A stretch of DNA of 15,959 nucleotides. Source: an uncultured Nitrosomonadales bacterium. GTDB lineage: Bacteria; Pseudomonadota; Gammaproteobacteria; Burkholderiales; Methylophilaceae. Shown one piece after another: positions 1 through 8,211 of the stretch (position 1 is its first letter; every line of letters begins with the position of its first letter). The notes below the pieces were generated by a model, which did no database searches, had not been told where the DNA came from, and saw nothing but the letters and a program-made list of their open reading frames with translations. The translations under genes and the position numbers were made by a program. Where the stretch lies: positions 1-15,959 of the forward strand of contig CAMLMA010000028.1 of NCBI GenBank assembly GCA_946481065.1, in the 5' to 3' direction.

Positions 1-1367
1 CGGTCGTGCTCGGGCAATTGCCAGGTCAGGCCAAGTGCCCAGCCACGCGGCATGATGGTGACCTTGTGCACAGGATCGGCTTTCGGCAGCAACTTGGCGA
101 CGACCGCATGGCCGGACTCGTGGTAAGCCGTGTTGCGGCGCTCTTCCTCGCGCATGACCATGGACTTGCGTTCCGGCCCCATGAAGATCTTGTCCTTGGC
201 GTCCTCGAAATCCGACATGTCGACCGTGCGCTTGTTGCGTCGCGCAGCGAACAGTGCAGCTTCGTTCACCAGATTGGCGAGATCTGCGCCAGAAAAGCCA
301 GGCGTACCACGGGCCAGGATATCGGCCTTGACGTCGGCATCGATCGGCACCTTGCGCATGTGCACCAGCAGGATCTGCTCGCGACCGCGGATATCGGGCA
401 GGCCGACCATCACCTGGCGGTCGAAACGGCCGGGGCGCAACAGCGCCTTGTCCAGCACGTCGGCACGGTTGGTGGCGGCGATGACGATGACGCCGGAGTT
501 GGCCTCGAAACCGTCGAGCTCGACCAGCATCTGGTTCAGCGTCTGTTCGCGTTCATCATTGCCGCCGCCGGTACCGGCACCGCGATGGCGGCCGACTGCG
601 TCAATTTCGTCAATGAAGATGATGCAAGGCGAATTCTTCTTCGCTTGCTCGAACATGTCACGCACGCGTGCCGCGCCCACGCCGACGAACATCTCGACGA
701 AATCGGAACCGGAGATGGTGAAGAACGGCACCTTGGCTTCGCCTGCGATGGCCTTGGCGAGCAAGGTCTTGCCGGTCCCCGGCGGGCCGACCATCAGCAC
801 GCCACGCGGGATACGGCCGCCAAGTTTCTGGAACTTGCCGGGATCGCGCAGGAATTCGACGAGCTCGGCCACTTCTTCCTTGGCTTCATCGCAACCGGCG
901 ACGTCTGCGAAGGTGATCTGGTTGGCCGATTCATCCAGTTGGCGGGCACGGCTCTTGCCGAACGAGAAAGCACCGCCTTTGCCGCCGCCCTGCATCTGGC
1001 GCATAAAGAATACCCATACGCCGATCAGTAACAGCATGGGGAACCAGGAGACGAAGATATTCATCAGCAACGATGGCTCTTCGTCCGGCTTGGCTTCGAC
1101 GATGACGTTGTTCTTCAGCAGATCGGAGACCAGCCAAGGGTCGGAAGGCGCATAGGTGTTGAATTTCTTGCCGTCGTTGGTGACGCCACGCAACACGCGT
1201 CCATCGATGGTGACCTTGGCGATCTGGCCTTGCTTCACCTGGTCGATGAACTGCGAGTAGACCACCTGGCCGTCGACAGCCGTTTTGGCGCCGAACTGGT
1301 TGAACACGGTCATCAGGACCAGCGCAACGATGAGCCAGATAGCGATATTCTTTACGATGTTATTCAA
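1..1367 (-). CDS. ftsH: ATP-dependent zinc metalloprotease FtsH (3' end outside window)
   Basis: FtsH is the inner-membrane AAA+ protease that extracts and degrades misassembled membrane proteins and short-lived regulators. The first 455 codons are visible. A transmembrane segment lies at about residues 7-24, a periplasmic domain follows, and a second membrane segment lies at about 100-121. The AAA module has Walker A GPPGTGKT at 194-201, a Walker B ending in FIDEID and an SRH region with RPGRFDR. The zinc-binding HESGH is at 416-420, so both activities look intact; the full protein is usually 610-650 residues. The start is TTG at 1367 with AAGGA eight bases upstream. The next in-frame ATG lies inside the first membrane helix, which rules it out. 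The gene follows rlmE by 100 bases on the same strand, the classic rlmE-ftsH pair. The last third of the gene runs off the left edge. Confidence 0.97.
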   Translation of the reverse strand, partial: MNNIVKNIAIWLIVALVLMTVFNQFGAKTAVDGQVVYSQFIDQVKQGQIAKVTIDGRVLRGVTNDGKKFNTYAPSDPWLVSDLLKNNVIVEAKPDEEPSLLMNIFVSWFPMLLLIGVWVFFMRQMQGGGKGGAFSFGKSRARQLDESANQITFADVAGCDEAKEEVAELVEFLRDPGKFQKLGGRIPRGVLMVGPPGTGKTLLAKAIAGEAKVPFFTISGSDFVEMFVGVGAARVRDMFEQAKKNSPCIIFIDEIDAVGRHRGAGTGGGNDEREQTLNQMLVELDGFEANSGVIVIAATNRADVLDKALLRPGRFDRQVMVGLPDIRGREQILLVHMRKVPIDADVKADILARGTPGFSGADLANLVNEAALFAARRNKRTVDMSDFEDAKDKIFMGPERKSMVMREEERRNTAYHESGHAVVAKLLPKADPVHKVTIMPRGWALGLTWQLPEHD

Positions 1368-1423
1368 GATCCCGTTCCTTCATTGAGTGGGAAAGACGTA
1401 CGACTCATTCTAAACTTATTTTC

Positions 1424-1452
1424 AATATGCTACCGCTTACTGTATTTATCAA
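1424..1452 (-). promoter_or_regulatory. Possible ftsH promoter in the rlmE-ftsH gap
   Basis: The 100-base gap between rlmE and ftsH is clearly more AT-rich than its surroundings. On the minus strand it contains TTGATA (1447-1452), a 17-base spacer and CATATT (1424-1429), each a 4-5/6 match to sigma70 boxes. A second candidate -10, TAGAAT, lies a little downstream. I do not see a convincing sigma32 (heat-shock) promoter, although ftsH is heat-induced in E. coli. This is weak evidence: AT-rich DNA yields such matches by chance. Confidence 0.3.
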
Positions 1453-1467
1453 CCTCATAGGCAAAAT

Positions 1468-2088
1468 TTATTCTCGCCGCTTGAGGCCGAGCAGATAGAC
1501 TTCGCTGCTGCGGTCGCGGGAAGCTTTGGGCTTGCGCGTGGCGACCTTCTCGAACCCTTGGCGCATGTTGCTCACGATCTCTTCGAACCCTGAACCCACG
1601 AACACTTTGACCAGGAAGTTGCCGCCCGGTTTCAACCACTTCAGACTGAAATCCAGCGCCAGTTCGGTGAGGTAGGCGGCGTTGGCCTGATCGACCGAGC
1701 TGATACCGCTGATGTTGGGCGCCATGTCGGCGATCACGAGATCGACCAGTTTGCCTTCCAGCCGGGATTCCAACTGATCCAGTACATCCTGCTCGCGGAA
1801 ATCGCCCTGGATGAAATCGACGCCGCCGATGCCCTGCATCTCCAGGAGGTCGAGCGCGATCACCTTGCCCTGCCCCTTCAATCGCTGCACCGCGACCTGC
1901 GACCAGCTGCCGGGCGTGGAACCCAGGTCGACGATGGTCATGCCCGGCTTGATGAGATGATCCTTGTCGTCGATCTCGATCAGTTTGTAGGCTGCACGCG
2001 CACGATAGCCATCGCGCTGCGCGCGCTTGACGAACTCGTCGTTGACATGTTCCTGCATCCAGCCTTTGCTGGTTCTGGTACGCTTCAT
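1468..2088 (-). CDS. rlmE: 23S rRNA (uridine-2552-2'-O) methyltransferase RlmE
   Basis: RlmE (RrmJ/FtsJ) methylates the 2'-OH of U2552 in the A loop of 23S rRNA on the late 50S particle, using S-adenosylmethionine. The protein has 206 residues, close to the 209 of E. coli. The Rossmann SAM motif reads [10 protein letters not shown] (residues 53-62), where enterobacteria have AAPGG. The catalytic tetrad can be placed as K35 (AAYKL), D121 (IADMAPN), K161 (LVKVF) and E196 (SSEVYLL). The ATG at 2088 matches the family N-terminus ([10 protein letters not shown]). The gene diverges from yhbY across about 50 AT-rich bases and is followed by ftsH. Together the three form a ribosome-maturation and quality-control cluster seen in many gamma- and betaproteobacteria. 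Confidence 0.97.
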   Translation of the reverse strand: MKRTRTSKGWMQEHVNDEFVKRAQRDGYRARAAYKLIEIDDKDHLIKPGMTIVDLGSTPGSWSQVAVQRLKGQGKVIALDLLEMQGIGGVDFIQGDFREQDVLDQLESRLEGKLVDLVIADMAPNISGISSVDQANAAYLTELALDFSLKWLKPGGNFLVKVFVGSGFEEIVSNMRQGFEKVATRKPKASRDRSSEVYLLGLKRRE

Positions 2089-2141
2089 GTGTTAGACTGC
2101 GACGCTTTTTTAACGAATAAGATTTTTTGAATCAACAAGAT

Positions 2142-2447
2142 ATGTCCAAGCTCAATTCCAAGCAAGTCAGTCATCTACGCGGCCTCGGCCACAATCTGCA
2201 CCCGGTCGTGATGATCGGGAACAACGGCCTGACCGATCAGGTTCTGAAGGAGATCGAAGTCAGCCTGAACGCTCATGAACTGATCAAGATCAAGGTATTT
2301 GGCGACGATCGCGCCGCCCGTATCCAGATGCTGGAAGAGATCTGCGAGAAGACTGGTGCCCAGCCGATCCATCATATCGGGAAGCAACTGGTGATCTATC
2401 GTCAGGCTGAGAAATCGCGGCTCAAGGAACAAATCGATCGTCTGTGA
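2142..2447 (+). CDS. yhbY: Ribosome assembly RNA-binding protein YhbY (CRM domain)
   Basis: This is a single CRM-domain RNA-binding protein associated with pre-50S ribosomal particles. The hallmark features are present: an N-terminal KQ..HLRGLGH segment, the IGNNG loop at about residues 25-29, the HELIKIKV strand, and a C-terminal IGKQLVIYR strand. I chose the ATG at 2142 (101 residues; E. coli has 97) because it aligns with the family start. An in-frame TTG at 2127 would add five residues (MNQQD), and neither start has a strong Shine-Dalgarno. The gene diverges from rlmE and converges on the DUF4149 gene; the 81-base gap to that gene holds no evident terminator. Sharing an upstream region with rlmE fits a joint role in large-subunit assembly. 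Confidence 0.93.
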   Translation: MSKLNSKQVSHLRGLGHNLHPVVMIGNNGLTDQVLKEIEVSLNAHELIKIKVFGDDRAARIQMLEEICEKTGAQPIHHIGKQLVIYRQAEKSRLKEQIDRL

Positions 2448-2528
2448 GCGAGACCCTCAAGCGCTGGATATTCCCCTTTCAAACGGACAGCCTGCGCTCA
2501 ACCGCCCAGTCTGCGCCCCTCATCTGCG

Positions 2529-2978
2529 CTAGCGGGATTTAAGTACCAGAACAAGCCCCAACAGGCTCTCGATCAGGTAGGCGATGCTGGCGACCCCATG
2601 CCAGGTCGCGAAGCGATCGGCGAACACACTGTGCATCACATCAGCTGGCATGGCCTGGGCCTTGAGTTCGGCGATGATGGGCTGGATACCGAAATGCCCC
2701 GCCAGGGTCAGCACCAGCATGCAAAAGATCAGCCAGAATACGCCCTGCTTCAAGCCAGCAACCCCCTGACGTGTCAATCGCTGCATCATCAGATAGAAGG
2801 CGCTAACGATACCGACATAGGCCACCAGCGTGAACAACTTGCCAGCGAGCATGCCGGCCAACTGTTTATCAGCCAGCGTATGGAACAAGGCTGGTGCCGC
2901 GAGATAGCCGATCGACCAGAGTGCGCCGACCCAGGCGGTGATGACGATAACAGCAACCTTGTCGGACCAGTGATTCAT
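2529..2978 (-). CDS. DUF4149-type four-helix membrane protein
   Basis: This is a 149-residue hydrophobic protein with four predicted membrane helices, at about residues 8-31, 47-66, 79-98 and 127-146. It resembles the DUF4149 family, small inner-membrane proteins of unknown function often found beside greA or carB in betaproteobacteria; the family assignment is from memory of its overall pattern. Visible features are an N-terminal helix with WVGALWSIGYLAAPALF, a loop with the HFGIQP sequence, and a polar stretch (PADVMHSVFADRFATWHG) before the last helix. There is no signal peptide apart from helix 1 and no catalytic motif. The ATG at 2978 has only a weak AGG upstream. It lies 93 bases behind greA on the same strand, so co-transcription is possible. 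Function is unknown. Confidence 0.8.
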   Translation of the reverse strand: MNHWSDKVAVIVITAWVGALWSIGYLAAPALFHTLADKQLAGMLAGKLFTLVAYVGIVSAFYLMMQRLTRQGVAGLKQGVFWLIFCMLVLTLAGHFGIQPIIAELKAQAMPADVMHSVFADRFATWHGVASIAYLIESLLGLVLVLKSR

Positions 2979-3046
2979 GACGTATATGCCTATCCGAAAA
3001 TAAGAAGCGAAGTTAGCTAGCGCGAGACTTGAGGCTATTCAGGTCG

Positions 3047-3067
3047 GCTGGCGACATTGACGCCAGC
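3047..3067 (-). other. Stem-loop just downstream of greA
   Basis: A perfect 7-base inverted repeat (GCTGGCG at 3047-3053, CGCCAGC at 3061-3067) with a 7-base loop lies within five bases of the greA stop codon. No T-tract follows on the minus strand, so it is not a standard intrinsic terminator. It could protect the greA 3' end or lower read-through into the DUF4149 gene. The rest of the greA-DUF4149 gap shows nothing recognisable. Confidence 0.4.
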
Positions 3068-3071
3068 GAGC

Positions 3072-3548
3072 CTAGATGTATTCGACCGCGCGCACTTCAT
3101 AAGAACGCAGGCCTGCAGGGGCCATCACTTCAGCGACCTCGCCCTCGGACTTACCGATGAGCGCGCGAGCGATGGGTGAACTGACGGAGATCTTGCCCTG
3201 CTTGATGTCCGCTTCGTCGTCACCGACGATCTGGTACTTGGCGACATCACCACTGTCCAGATCTTCGACTTCGACCGTCGCGCCAAACACACAGCGACCC
3301 TCGGCGTTCAGCGTACGGGGATCGATGACCATGGCGTTGGACAGCTTGGCCTCGATCTCGGCGATGCGGCCTTCGATGAAGCTCTGGCGCTCCTTGGCGG
3401 CGTCATATTCGGCGTTTTCTGACAAGTCACCCTGGGCACGCGCCTCGGCGATCGCCTGGATGACGTTAGGACGATCGACGCTACGCAGTCGTTGCAATTC
3501 TGCTTTTAACAGCTCAGCGCCCTTGATCGTGATTGGAATCTGGTTCAT
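3072..3548 (-). CDS. greA: Transcription elongation factor GreA
   Basis: GreA enters the RNA polymerase secondary channel and stimulates cleavage of backtracked transcripts. The 158-residue length is typical of the family. The N-terminal part is the antiparallel coiled coil, with the tip motif [16 protein letters not shown]; the acidic D and E of that tip are the residues that coordinate the catalytic Mg2+ in known GreA proteins. The C-terminal FKBP-like domain is recognisable by [14 protein letters not shown] and [17 protein letters not shown]. The ATG at 3548 has AGGGA eight bases upstream. The gene lies downstream of carB on the same strand, as in many proteobacteria, but an intrinsic terminator separates them. 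The 100-base leader is unusual, with a GC-rich hairpin and a 15-base repeat (see separate entries). I could not identify a clear greA promoter. Confidence 0.97.
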   Translation of the reverse strand: MNQIPITIKGAELLKAELQRLRSVDRPNVIQAIAEARAQGDLSENAEYDAAKERQSFIEGRIAEIEAKLSNAMVIDPRTLNAEGRCVFGATVEVEDLDSGDVAKYQIVGDDEADIKQGKISVSSPIARALIGKSEGEVAEVMAPAGLRSYEVRAVEYI

Positions 3549-3552
3549 CTAT

Positions 3553-3592
3553 GGTTCCCTGCTTTCGATTTCACTGCTTTCAATTTCCCTGC
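3553..3592 (-). repeat. 15-base tandem repeat carrying the greA ribosome-binding sequence
   Basis: On the minus strand the greA leader reads as two 15-base units, GCAGGGAAATTGAAA (3592-3578) and GCAGTGAAATCGAAA (3577-3563), followed by a partial third unit, GCAGGGAACC (3562-3553). The two full units differ at two positions. The last GCAGGGAA is the Shine-Dalgarno of greA; the first unit carries an identical copy and the middle one a degenerate copy (AGTGA). Slippage here would move or add ribosome-binding sequences. Confidence 0.7.
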
Positions 3593-3618
3593 TCGGCTTA
3601 AGACTGCTGCGAGAGGCG

Positions 3619-3634
3619 CGCGCCATGCGGCGCG
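3619..3634 (-). other. GC-rich hairpin in the greA leader
   Basis: CGCGCC (3619-3624) and GGCGCG (3629-3634) form a perfect 6-base GC stem with a 4-base loop, immediately downstream (in the minus direction) of the carB terminator. No T-tract follows on the minus strand. It would sit in the 5' leader of any transcript that reads through into greA. Its role is unknown, and in GC-rich DNA it may be chance. Confidence 0.35.
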
Positions 3635-3639
3635 TTCGT

Positions 3640-3674
3640 AAAAACAAAAACCACACCTGACGCCAGGCGTGGTT
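3640..3674 (-). terminator. Intrinsic terminator of carAB
   Basis: On the minus strand, 20 bases after the carB stop, an 11-base-pair stem (arms 3664-3674 and 3649-3659, AACCACGCCTG against CAGGTGTGGTT, one G-U pair) with a 4-base loop is followed by a T-rich tract (TTTTTGTTTTT, including the last bases of the stem). This has the layout of a Rho-independent terminator and should end most carAB transcripts before greA. Confidence 0.88.
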
Positions 3675-3694
3675 CGTATTTGCATCGTATCTTA

Positions 3695-6600
3695 TTACTT
3701 TGTCAGTTGCTTGTGCAAGCTCTGCAGGGACTGGACTTGCAGCTCCTGCATATGCGCCATGCCGATGCATGCGGCCTTGGCGCCGGCCAGTGTCGTGTAA
3801 TACGTCACCTTCTGCTGCAGCGCGCTGCGACGGATCTCGTAGGAGTCGGCGACGGCGCGCTTGTCTTCGGTGACGTTGACAATGAAATTGATCTCGCCGT
3901 TCTTGATCATGTCGACGATATGCGGACGACCCTCCGCCACCTTGTTCACTGGCGTGACCGTGAGGCCCGCTGCGGCCAGGGCCGAAGCGGATCCCTTGGT
4001 CGCCACCAGCTGGAAGCCGAGGTCGGCCAGCGCCTGAGCGATCTCGACCACACGCTCGCGGTCTTCACGACGTACGCTGATGAAAGCCTTGCCGCCAGAG
4101 GGCAGCTTGTCGCCAGAACCCAGTTGCGATTTAACGAAAGCTTCTGCGAAGGTACGGCCGACACCCATGACTTCACCGGTGGATTTCATCTCCGGTCCGA
4201 GGATGGTATCCACACCCGGGAACTTGATGAACGGGAACACCGCTTCCTTGACCGAGTAGTAAGGCGGCACGATCTCCTTGGTCACGCCCTGCGCTTTCAG
4301 CGTCTTGCCCGTCATGCAGCGCGCAGCGACCTTGGCCAGCTGCAAACCACACGCCTTGGAGACGAAAGGCACGGTACGCGAGGCACGTGGATTCACTTCC
4401 AGAACATAGACCGTCTCGCCCTGGATGGCGAACTGCACGTTCATGAGGCCGACAACGCCGAGAGCCTTGGCCATCTGTACGGTCTGGCGACGCAATTCGT
4501 CCTGCAATGCAGGCGAAAGGCTATAGGGCGGCAATGAACATGCGGAGTCGCCGGAGTGGACGCCGGCTTGTTCGACGTGTTCCATGATGCCACCGATGAT
4601 GACGTCCTGGCCGTCGCATAATGCGTCGACATCAACTTCCAGCGCATCGTTGAGGAAGCGGTCGAGCAGCACCGGGGATTCGTTGGAAACCTTGACGGCC
4701 TCACGCATGTAACGTTCGAGTTGGGCCTGTTCCTGGACGATCTCCATGGCACGGCCACCAAGCACATACGACGGCCGGACGACCAGCGGATAACCGATCT
4801 CCTGCGCCAGGCGCAAGGCTTCTTCAGGTGTACGCGCGGTACGGTTTGGCGGCTGCTTGAGGCCGAGCTCCTGCAGCATCTGCTGGAAGCGTTCGCGGTC
4901 CTCGGCCCGGTCGATGGCGTCCGGACTGGTCCCGATGATCGGCACTCCGGCCTTTTCCAGGTCACGCGCCAGTTTCAGCGGGGTCTGACCGCCATATTGC
5001 ACGATGACGCCGACCGGCTTTTCGAGGGAGACGATCTCGAGTACGTCTTCCAGCGTCAGCGGTTCGAAGTAGAGGCGGTCGGAGGTGTCGTAATCGGTCG
5101 AGACGGTCTCCGGGTTGCAGTTGACCATGATGGTTTCAAAGCCGTCCTCGCGCATGGCGAAGGCTGCATGCACGCAACAGTAATCGAACTCGATGCCTTG
5201 GCCGATCCGGTTGGGGCCGCCGCCCAACACCATGATCTTTTTCTTGTCGCTCGGCTTGGCTTCGCATTCTTCCTCGTAGGTCGAATACATGTAAGCGGTA
5301 TTGGTGGCGAATTCGGCGGCACAGGTATCGACGCGCTTGTAGACCGGGCGAACGTTCAATGCCTGGCGGTAGGCACGCACGGCATGCTGATCGGTGCCGA
5401 GCAGCTTGGCCAGGCGGCGGTCAGAGAAGCCGCGACGCTTGAGCTGGAACAGGGCATCACGATCCAGGTCAGCCAGCTGGCGGCCCTTGAGTGCCTGTTC
5501 GCGGCGGATGATGTCCTCGATCTGCACCAGGAACCAAGGGTCGATACTGGAGTGCTGGTAGACCTGTTCAACGGTCATGCCGGCGCGGAATGCATCACCA
5601 ACGTACCAGATACGCTCGGGGCCCGGTTCGCCAAGCTCCTTCTGGATAAGATCGGTATCGGCGGTCTTCTCGTCGAGGCCGTCCACGCCGACCTCCAGAC
5701 CGCGCAAGGCTTTCTGGAAGGATTCCTGGAAAGTCCGGCCGATGGCCATGACCTCGCCCACGGATTTCATCTGCGTGGTCAGGCGGGAATCGGCTTGCGG
5801 GAATTTTTCGAACGCGAAACGCGGCACCTTGGTGACGACGTAATCGATCGAAGGCTCGAACGATGCCGGGGTCTGGCCACCGGTGATCTCGTTCTTCAGC
5901 TCATCCAGCGTGTAACCGACTGCCAGCTTGGCCGCCACCTTGGCGATCGGGAAGCCGGTGGCCTTCGAAGCCAGCGCCGAGGAGCGCGATACGCGCGGAT
6001 TCATCTCGATGACGATCATGCGACCGTCTTCCGGGTTGATGGCGAACTGGACATTGGAACCGCCGGTATCGACTCCGATCTCGCGCAATACCGCCAGCGA
6101 GGCGTTACGCATGATCTGGTATTCCTTGTCGGTCAGCGTCTGCGCCGGCGCGACGGTGATGGAGTCGCCGGTATGCACGCCCATCGGATCGAGGTTCTCG
6201 ATCGAGCAGATGATGATGCAATTGTCCTTGTGGTCGCGCACGACCTCCATCTCGTATTCTTTCCAGCCGAGCAGCGACTCTTCGATCAGCAGCTCGCTGG
6301 TCGGCGATGCCTCAAGGCCACGCTCACAGATGGCGATGAACTCTTCGCGGTTGTAGGCGATACCGCCGCCACTGCCGCCCATCGTGAAAGAGGGCCGGAT
6401 GATGGCCGGGTAGCCGATGGTCGCCTGCACCTGCAGGGCTTCTTCCATGCTGTGCGCGACGGCTGAACGCGCCGAACCGAGGCCGATCTTGGTCATGGCG
6501 GCCTTGAATTTCTCGCGGTCTTCAGCCTTGTCGATGGCTTCCTTGGTGGCGCCGATCAGCTCGACATCGTATTTTTCCAGCACGCCGTGCTTGGCGAGAT

Positions 6601-6901
6601 CGAGCGCGCAGTTCAACGCCGTCTGGCCACCCATGGTCGGCAGCAGGGCATCTGGTCGCTCGATGGAGATGATCTTTTCGACGATCTGCCAGGTCACGGG
6701 CTCGATATAGGTGGCGTCAGCCATCTCCGGGTCGGTCATGATGGTCGCCGGATTGGAGTTGACGAGGATGACGCGATACCCTTCTTCGCGCAGCGCCTTG
6801 CAGGCCTGGGCGCCGGAATAGTCGAACTCGCATGCCTGGCCGATGACGATCGGGCCGGCGCCGATGATGAGGATGCTCTTGATGTCTGTACGTTTTGCCA
6901 T
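3695..6901 (-). CDS. carB: Carbamoyl-phosphate synthase large subunit
   Basis: CarB uses ammonia delivered by CarA, bicarbonate and two ATP to make carbamoyl phosphate for arginine and pyrimidine synthesis. The length of 1068 residues compares with 1073 in E. coli. The duplicated structure is plain: an N-terminal carboxyphosphate half opening with [21 protein letters not shown] and an ATP-grasp loop containing [10 protein letters not shown], an oligomerisation region at about 400-550, and a second half opening with [18 protein letters not shown] and its own ATP-grasp domain. The C-terminal MGS-like allosteric domain, from about residue 935 (KAFISVR...), is where UMP and ornithine act in E. 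coli CarB. The ATG at 6901 lies three bases after the carA stop, so translation is probably coupled. Two TAA codons stand in a row at the end, followed by the terminator. Confidence 0.98.
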   Translation of the reverse strand: MAKRTDIKSILIIGAGPIVIGQACEFDYSGAQACKALREEGYRVILVNSNPATIMTDPEMADATYIEPVTWQIVEKIISIERPDALLPTMGGQTALNCALDLAKHGVLEKYDVELIGATKEAIDKAEDREKFKAAMTKIGLGSARSAVAHSMEEALQVQATIGYPAIIRPSFTMGGSGGGIAYNREEFIAICERGLEASPTSELLIEESLLGWKEYEMEVVRDHKDNCIIICSIENLDPMGVHTGDSITVAPAQTLTDKEYQIMRNASLAVLREIGVDTGGSNVQFAINPEDGRMIVIEMNPRVSRSSALASKATGFPIAKVAAKLAVGYTLDELKNEITGGQTPASFEPSIDYVVTKVPRFAFEKFPQADSRLTTQMKSVGEVMAIGRTFQESFQKALRGLEVGVDGLDEKTADTDLIQKELGEPGPERIWYVGDAFRAGMTVEQVYQHSSIDPWFLVQIEDIIRREQALKGRQLADLDRDALFQLKRRGFSDRRLAKLLGTDQHAVRAYRQALNVRPVYKRVDTCAAEFATNTAYMYSTYEEECEAKPSDKKKIMVLGGGPNRIGQGIEFDYCCVHAAFAMREDGFETIMVNCNPETVSTDYDTSDRLYFEPLTLEDVLEIVSLEKPVGVIVQYGGQTPLKLARDLEKAGVPIIGTSPDAIDRAEDRERFQQMLQELGLKQPPNRTARTPEEALRLAQEIGYPLVVRPSYVLGGRAMEIVQEQAQLERYMREAVKVSNESPVLLDRFLNDALEVDVDALCDGQDVIIGGIMEHVEQAGVHSGDSACSLPPYSLSPALQDELRRQTVQMAKALGVVGLMNVQFAIQGETVYVLEVNPRASRTVPFVSKACGLQLAKVAARCMTGKTLKAQGVTKEIVPPYYSVKEAVFPFIKFPGVDTILGPEMKSTGEVMGVGRTFAEAFVKSQLGSGDKLPSGGKAFISVRREDRERVVEIAQALADLGFQLVATKGSASALAAAGLTVTPVNKVAEGRPHIVDMIKNGEINFIVNVTEDKRAVADSYEIRRSALQQKVTYYTTLAGAKAACIGMAHMQELQVQSLQSLHKQLTK

Positions 6902-6904
6902 GGA

Positions 6905-8050
6905 TTATTGCTTGTGCTGTTTCATGAGATCGATGAAGCGATCGAACAAATAACTCATCTCGGTCGGACCAGGGCTTGCTTCCGGGTGACCCTGGAAGCT
7001 GAACGCCGGCTTGTCGGTCAGGGCGATACCTTGCAAACTGCCATCGAACAGCGAAACATGCGTCACGCGCACATTGGCTGGCAACGTCGTTGCATCGACG
7101 GCGAACCCATGGTTCTGGCTAGTGATGAAGACGCGCTTGTCATCGACGTCCTGCACCGGGTGATTGGCGCCATGATGGCCGAATTTCATCTTGACCGTAC
7201 GCGCCCCGGTGGCCAACCCAAGCAATTGATGCCCAAGGCAGATACCGAATGTCGGCACGCCGGCGGCGAGAATCTTGCGGATCGCCTCGATCGCATAGTC
7301 GCAGGGCTCCGGGTCACCAGGGCCATTGGAGAGGAAGATGCCGTCTGGCTTCAGCGCCAGCGCCTCTTCTGCAGTTGCCTGCGCCGGCAGGACCGTCACC
7401 TTGCAGCCGCGCGAAGTCAGCATCCGCAGGATGTTGCGCTTGACGCCGTAATCGAAAGCGACCACGTTGAATCGCGCCGCAGCTGGTCGGGCATAGCCCT
7501 CGCCCAACGCCCACTCGCCTTCGTCAAAGACATAGGACTGCTTGACGCTGACCACCTTGGCCAGATCCATGCCGGCAAGGCCCGGGAAGCCGCGCGCAAG
7601 CTCCAGTGCTTTCGCCTCATCGATGTCACCCGCCATGATACAGCCGGCCTGCGCACCTTTTTCGCGGAGGATACGCGTCAGCTTGCGGGTATCGATATCG
7701 GCGATCCCGACCACATTGTTGGCGGCCAGGTACTCCGACAAGGTCTGCTCGCTGCGCCAGTTGCTCACGGTGAGCGGCAGGTCGCGAATGATCAGGCCCG
7801 CCGCAAAGACCGAACCGGACTCGACGTCTTCAGCATTGATGCCGACGTTGCCGATATGGGGGTAAGTGAGGGTGACGATCTGCTTGGTATAGGATGGGTC
7901 GGTCAGGATCTCCTGATAACCCGTCATGGCGGTGTTGAAAACGACCTCACCGACGGTATGTCCGGGAGCGCCGATTGAAATGCCTTTGAATACTGTCCCG
8001 TCTGCGAGAACCAAGATTGCAGGCTGCATGGCTGGCAGGCTTTGCGGCAA
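6905..8050 (-). CDS. carA: Carbamoyl-phosphate synthase small subunit (glutamine amidotransferase)
   Basis: CarA hydrolyses glutamine and channels ammonia to CarB. The N-terminal CarA-specific domain ([33 protein letters not shown]) is followed by a class I glutamine amidotransferase domain. That domain has nucleophile C271 in [10 protein letters not shown] and H355/E357 in [11 protein letters not shown], numbered from the start chosen here. The start is a judgement. TTG at 8050 has a strong AAGGAG seven bases upstream and gives 381 residues, against 382 in E. coli. The in-frame ATG at 8029 (374 residues) aligns with the E. coli N-terminus but has no Shine-Dalgarno. I favour the TTG because of that spacing. 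The gene is led by its own promoter and hairpin leader and is separated from carB by three bases. Confidence 0.96.
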   Translation of the reverse strand: MPQSLPAMQPAILVLADGTVFKGISIGAPGHTVGEVVFNTAMTGYQEILTDPSYTKQIVTLTYPHIGNVGINAEDVESGSVFAAGLIIRDLPLTVSNWRSEQTLSEYLAANNVVGIADIDTRKLTRILREKGAQAGCIMAGDIDEAKALELARGFPGLAGMDLAKVVSVKQSYVFDEGEWALGEGYARPAAARFNVVAFDYGVKRNILRMLTSRGCKVTVLPAQATAEEALALKPDGIFLSNGPGDPEPCDYAIEAIRKILAAGVPTFGICLGHQLLGLATGARTVKMKFGHHGANHPVQDVDDKRVFITSQNHGFAVDATTLPANVRVTHVSLFDGSLQGIALTDKPAFSFQGHPEASPGPTEMSYLFDRFIDLMKQHKQ

Positions 8051-8102
8051 TTCGTAACTCCTTGTAGATATTCGACTCAGGCACCTCCGACAGCGGATGT
8101 GC

Positions 8103-8134
8103 AAAGCGGGACAAGTGTGCACTCATCCCGCTTT
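8103..8134 (-). promoter_or_regulatory. Strong stem-loop at the 5' end of the carAB leader
   Basis: AAAGCGGGA and TCCCGCTTT (8126-8134 and 8103-8111) form a perfect 9-base-pair stem. Through two G-U wobbles and the GAGTG/CACTT bases the stem extends to about 14 pairs around a GCAC loop. It begins only about five bases after the expected transcription start. Only three T residues follow in the minus direction, so it is a poor intrinsic terminator by itself. Plausible roles are transcript stabilisation, attenuation of carAB or a protein-binding site; none is shown by the sequence. Confidence 0.6.
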
Positions 8135-8145
8135 CAATTTGTTGA

Positions 8146-8174
8146 ATTATAGCCTAAAAGCCGCCTGCCATCAA
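8146..8174 (-). promoter_or_regulatory. carAB sigma70-type promoter
   Basis: On the minus strand, TTGATG (8169-8174) is separated by 17 bases from a perfect TATAAT (8146-8151). It lies in the 161-base gap between the dapB stop and the carA start, so carAB can be expressed separately from bamE-dapB. Transcription should start near 8139, giving a leader of about 90 bases. I see no clear ArgR or PurR operator, though such sites are degenerate. Confidence 0.8.
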
Positions 8175-8211
8175 ACCGCTTTGGTGGGTTTCAGGTTCGT
8201 CGACCGGTGAT

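Noticed and set aside
6..1155. Two overlapping plus-strand open frames opposite ftsH
   Set aside because: Both are antisense to the clearly identified FtsH coding sequence and have no family resemblance.
2448..2528. Possible bidirectional terminator between convergent yhbY and the DUF4149 gene
   Set aside because: Only a 6-base TGAGCG/CGCTCA pair with a loop of nearly 40 bases is found, with no T-tract on either strand.
4721..6466. Long open frame of about 580 codons on the plus strand inside carB
   Set aside because: It lies wholly opposite carB, and its translation is a His/Arg/Asp/Gly-rich sequence with no recognisable domain. Open antisense frames are expected from the codon bias of GC-rich genes.
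6587..7978. Open frame of about 460 codons on the plus strand opposite carA and the start of carB
   Set aside because: It spans the carA-carB junction on the antisense strand, shows no domain, and has the same skewed composition as other antisense shadow frames.
8030..8122. Possible short leader peptide gene starting inside the carAB hairpin
   Set aside because: An ATG in the stem opens a frame that runs past the carA start without a nearby stop, has no good Shine-Dalgarno, and shows no run of Arg or pyrimidine-linked codons typical of attenuator peptides.
8115..8125. GAGTGC in the carAB leader, similar to one arm of a CIRCE operator
   Set aside because: Only one partial arm is present, inside the hairpin; there is no TTAGCACTC arm at the required 9-base spacing.
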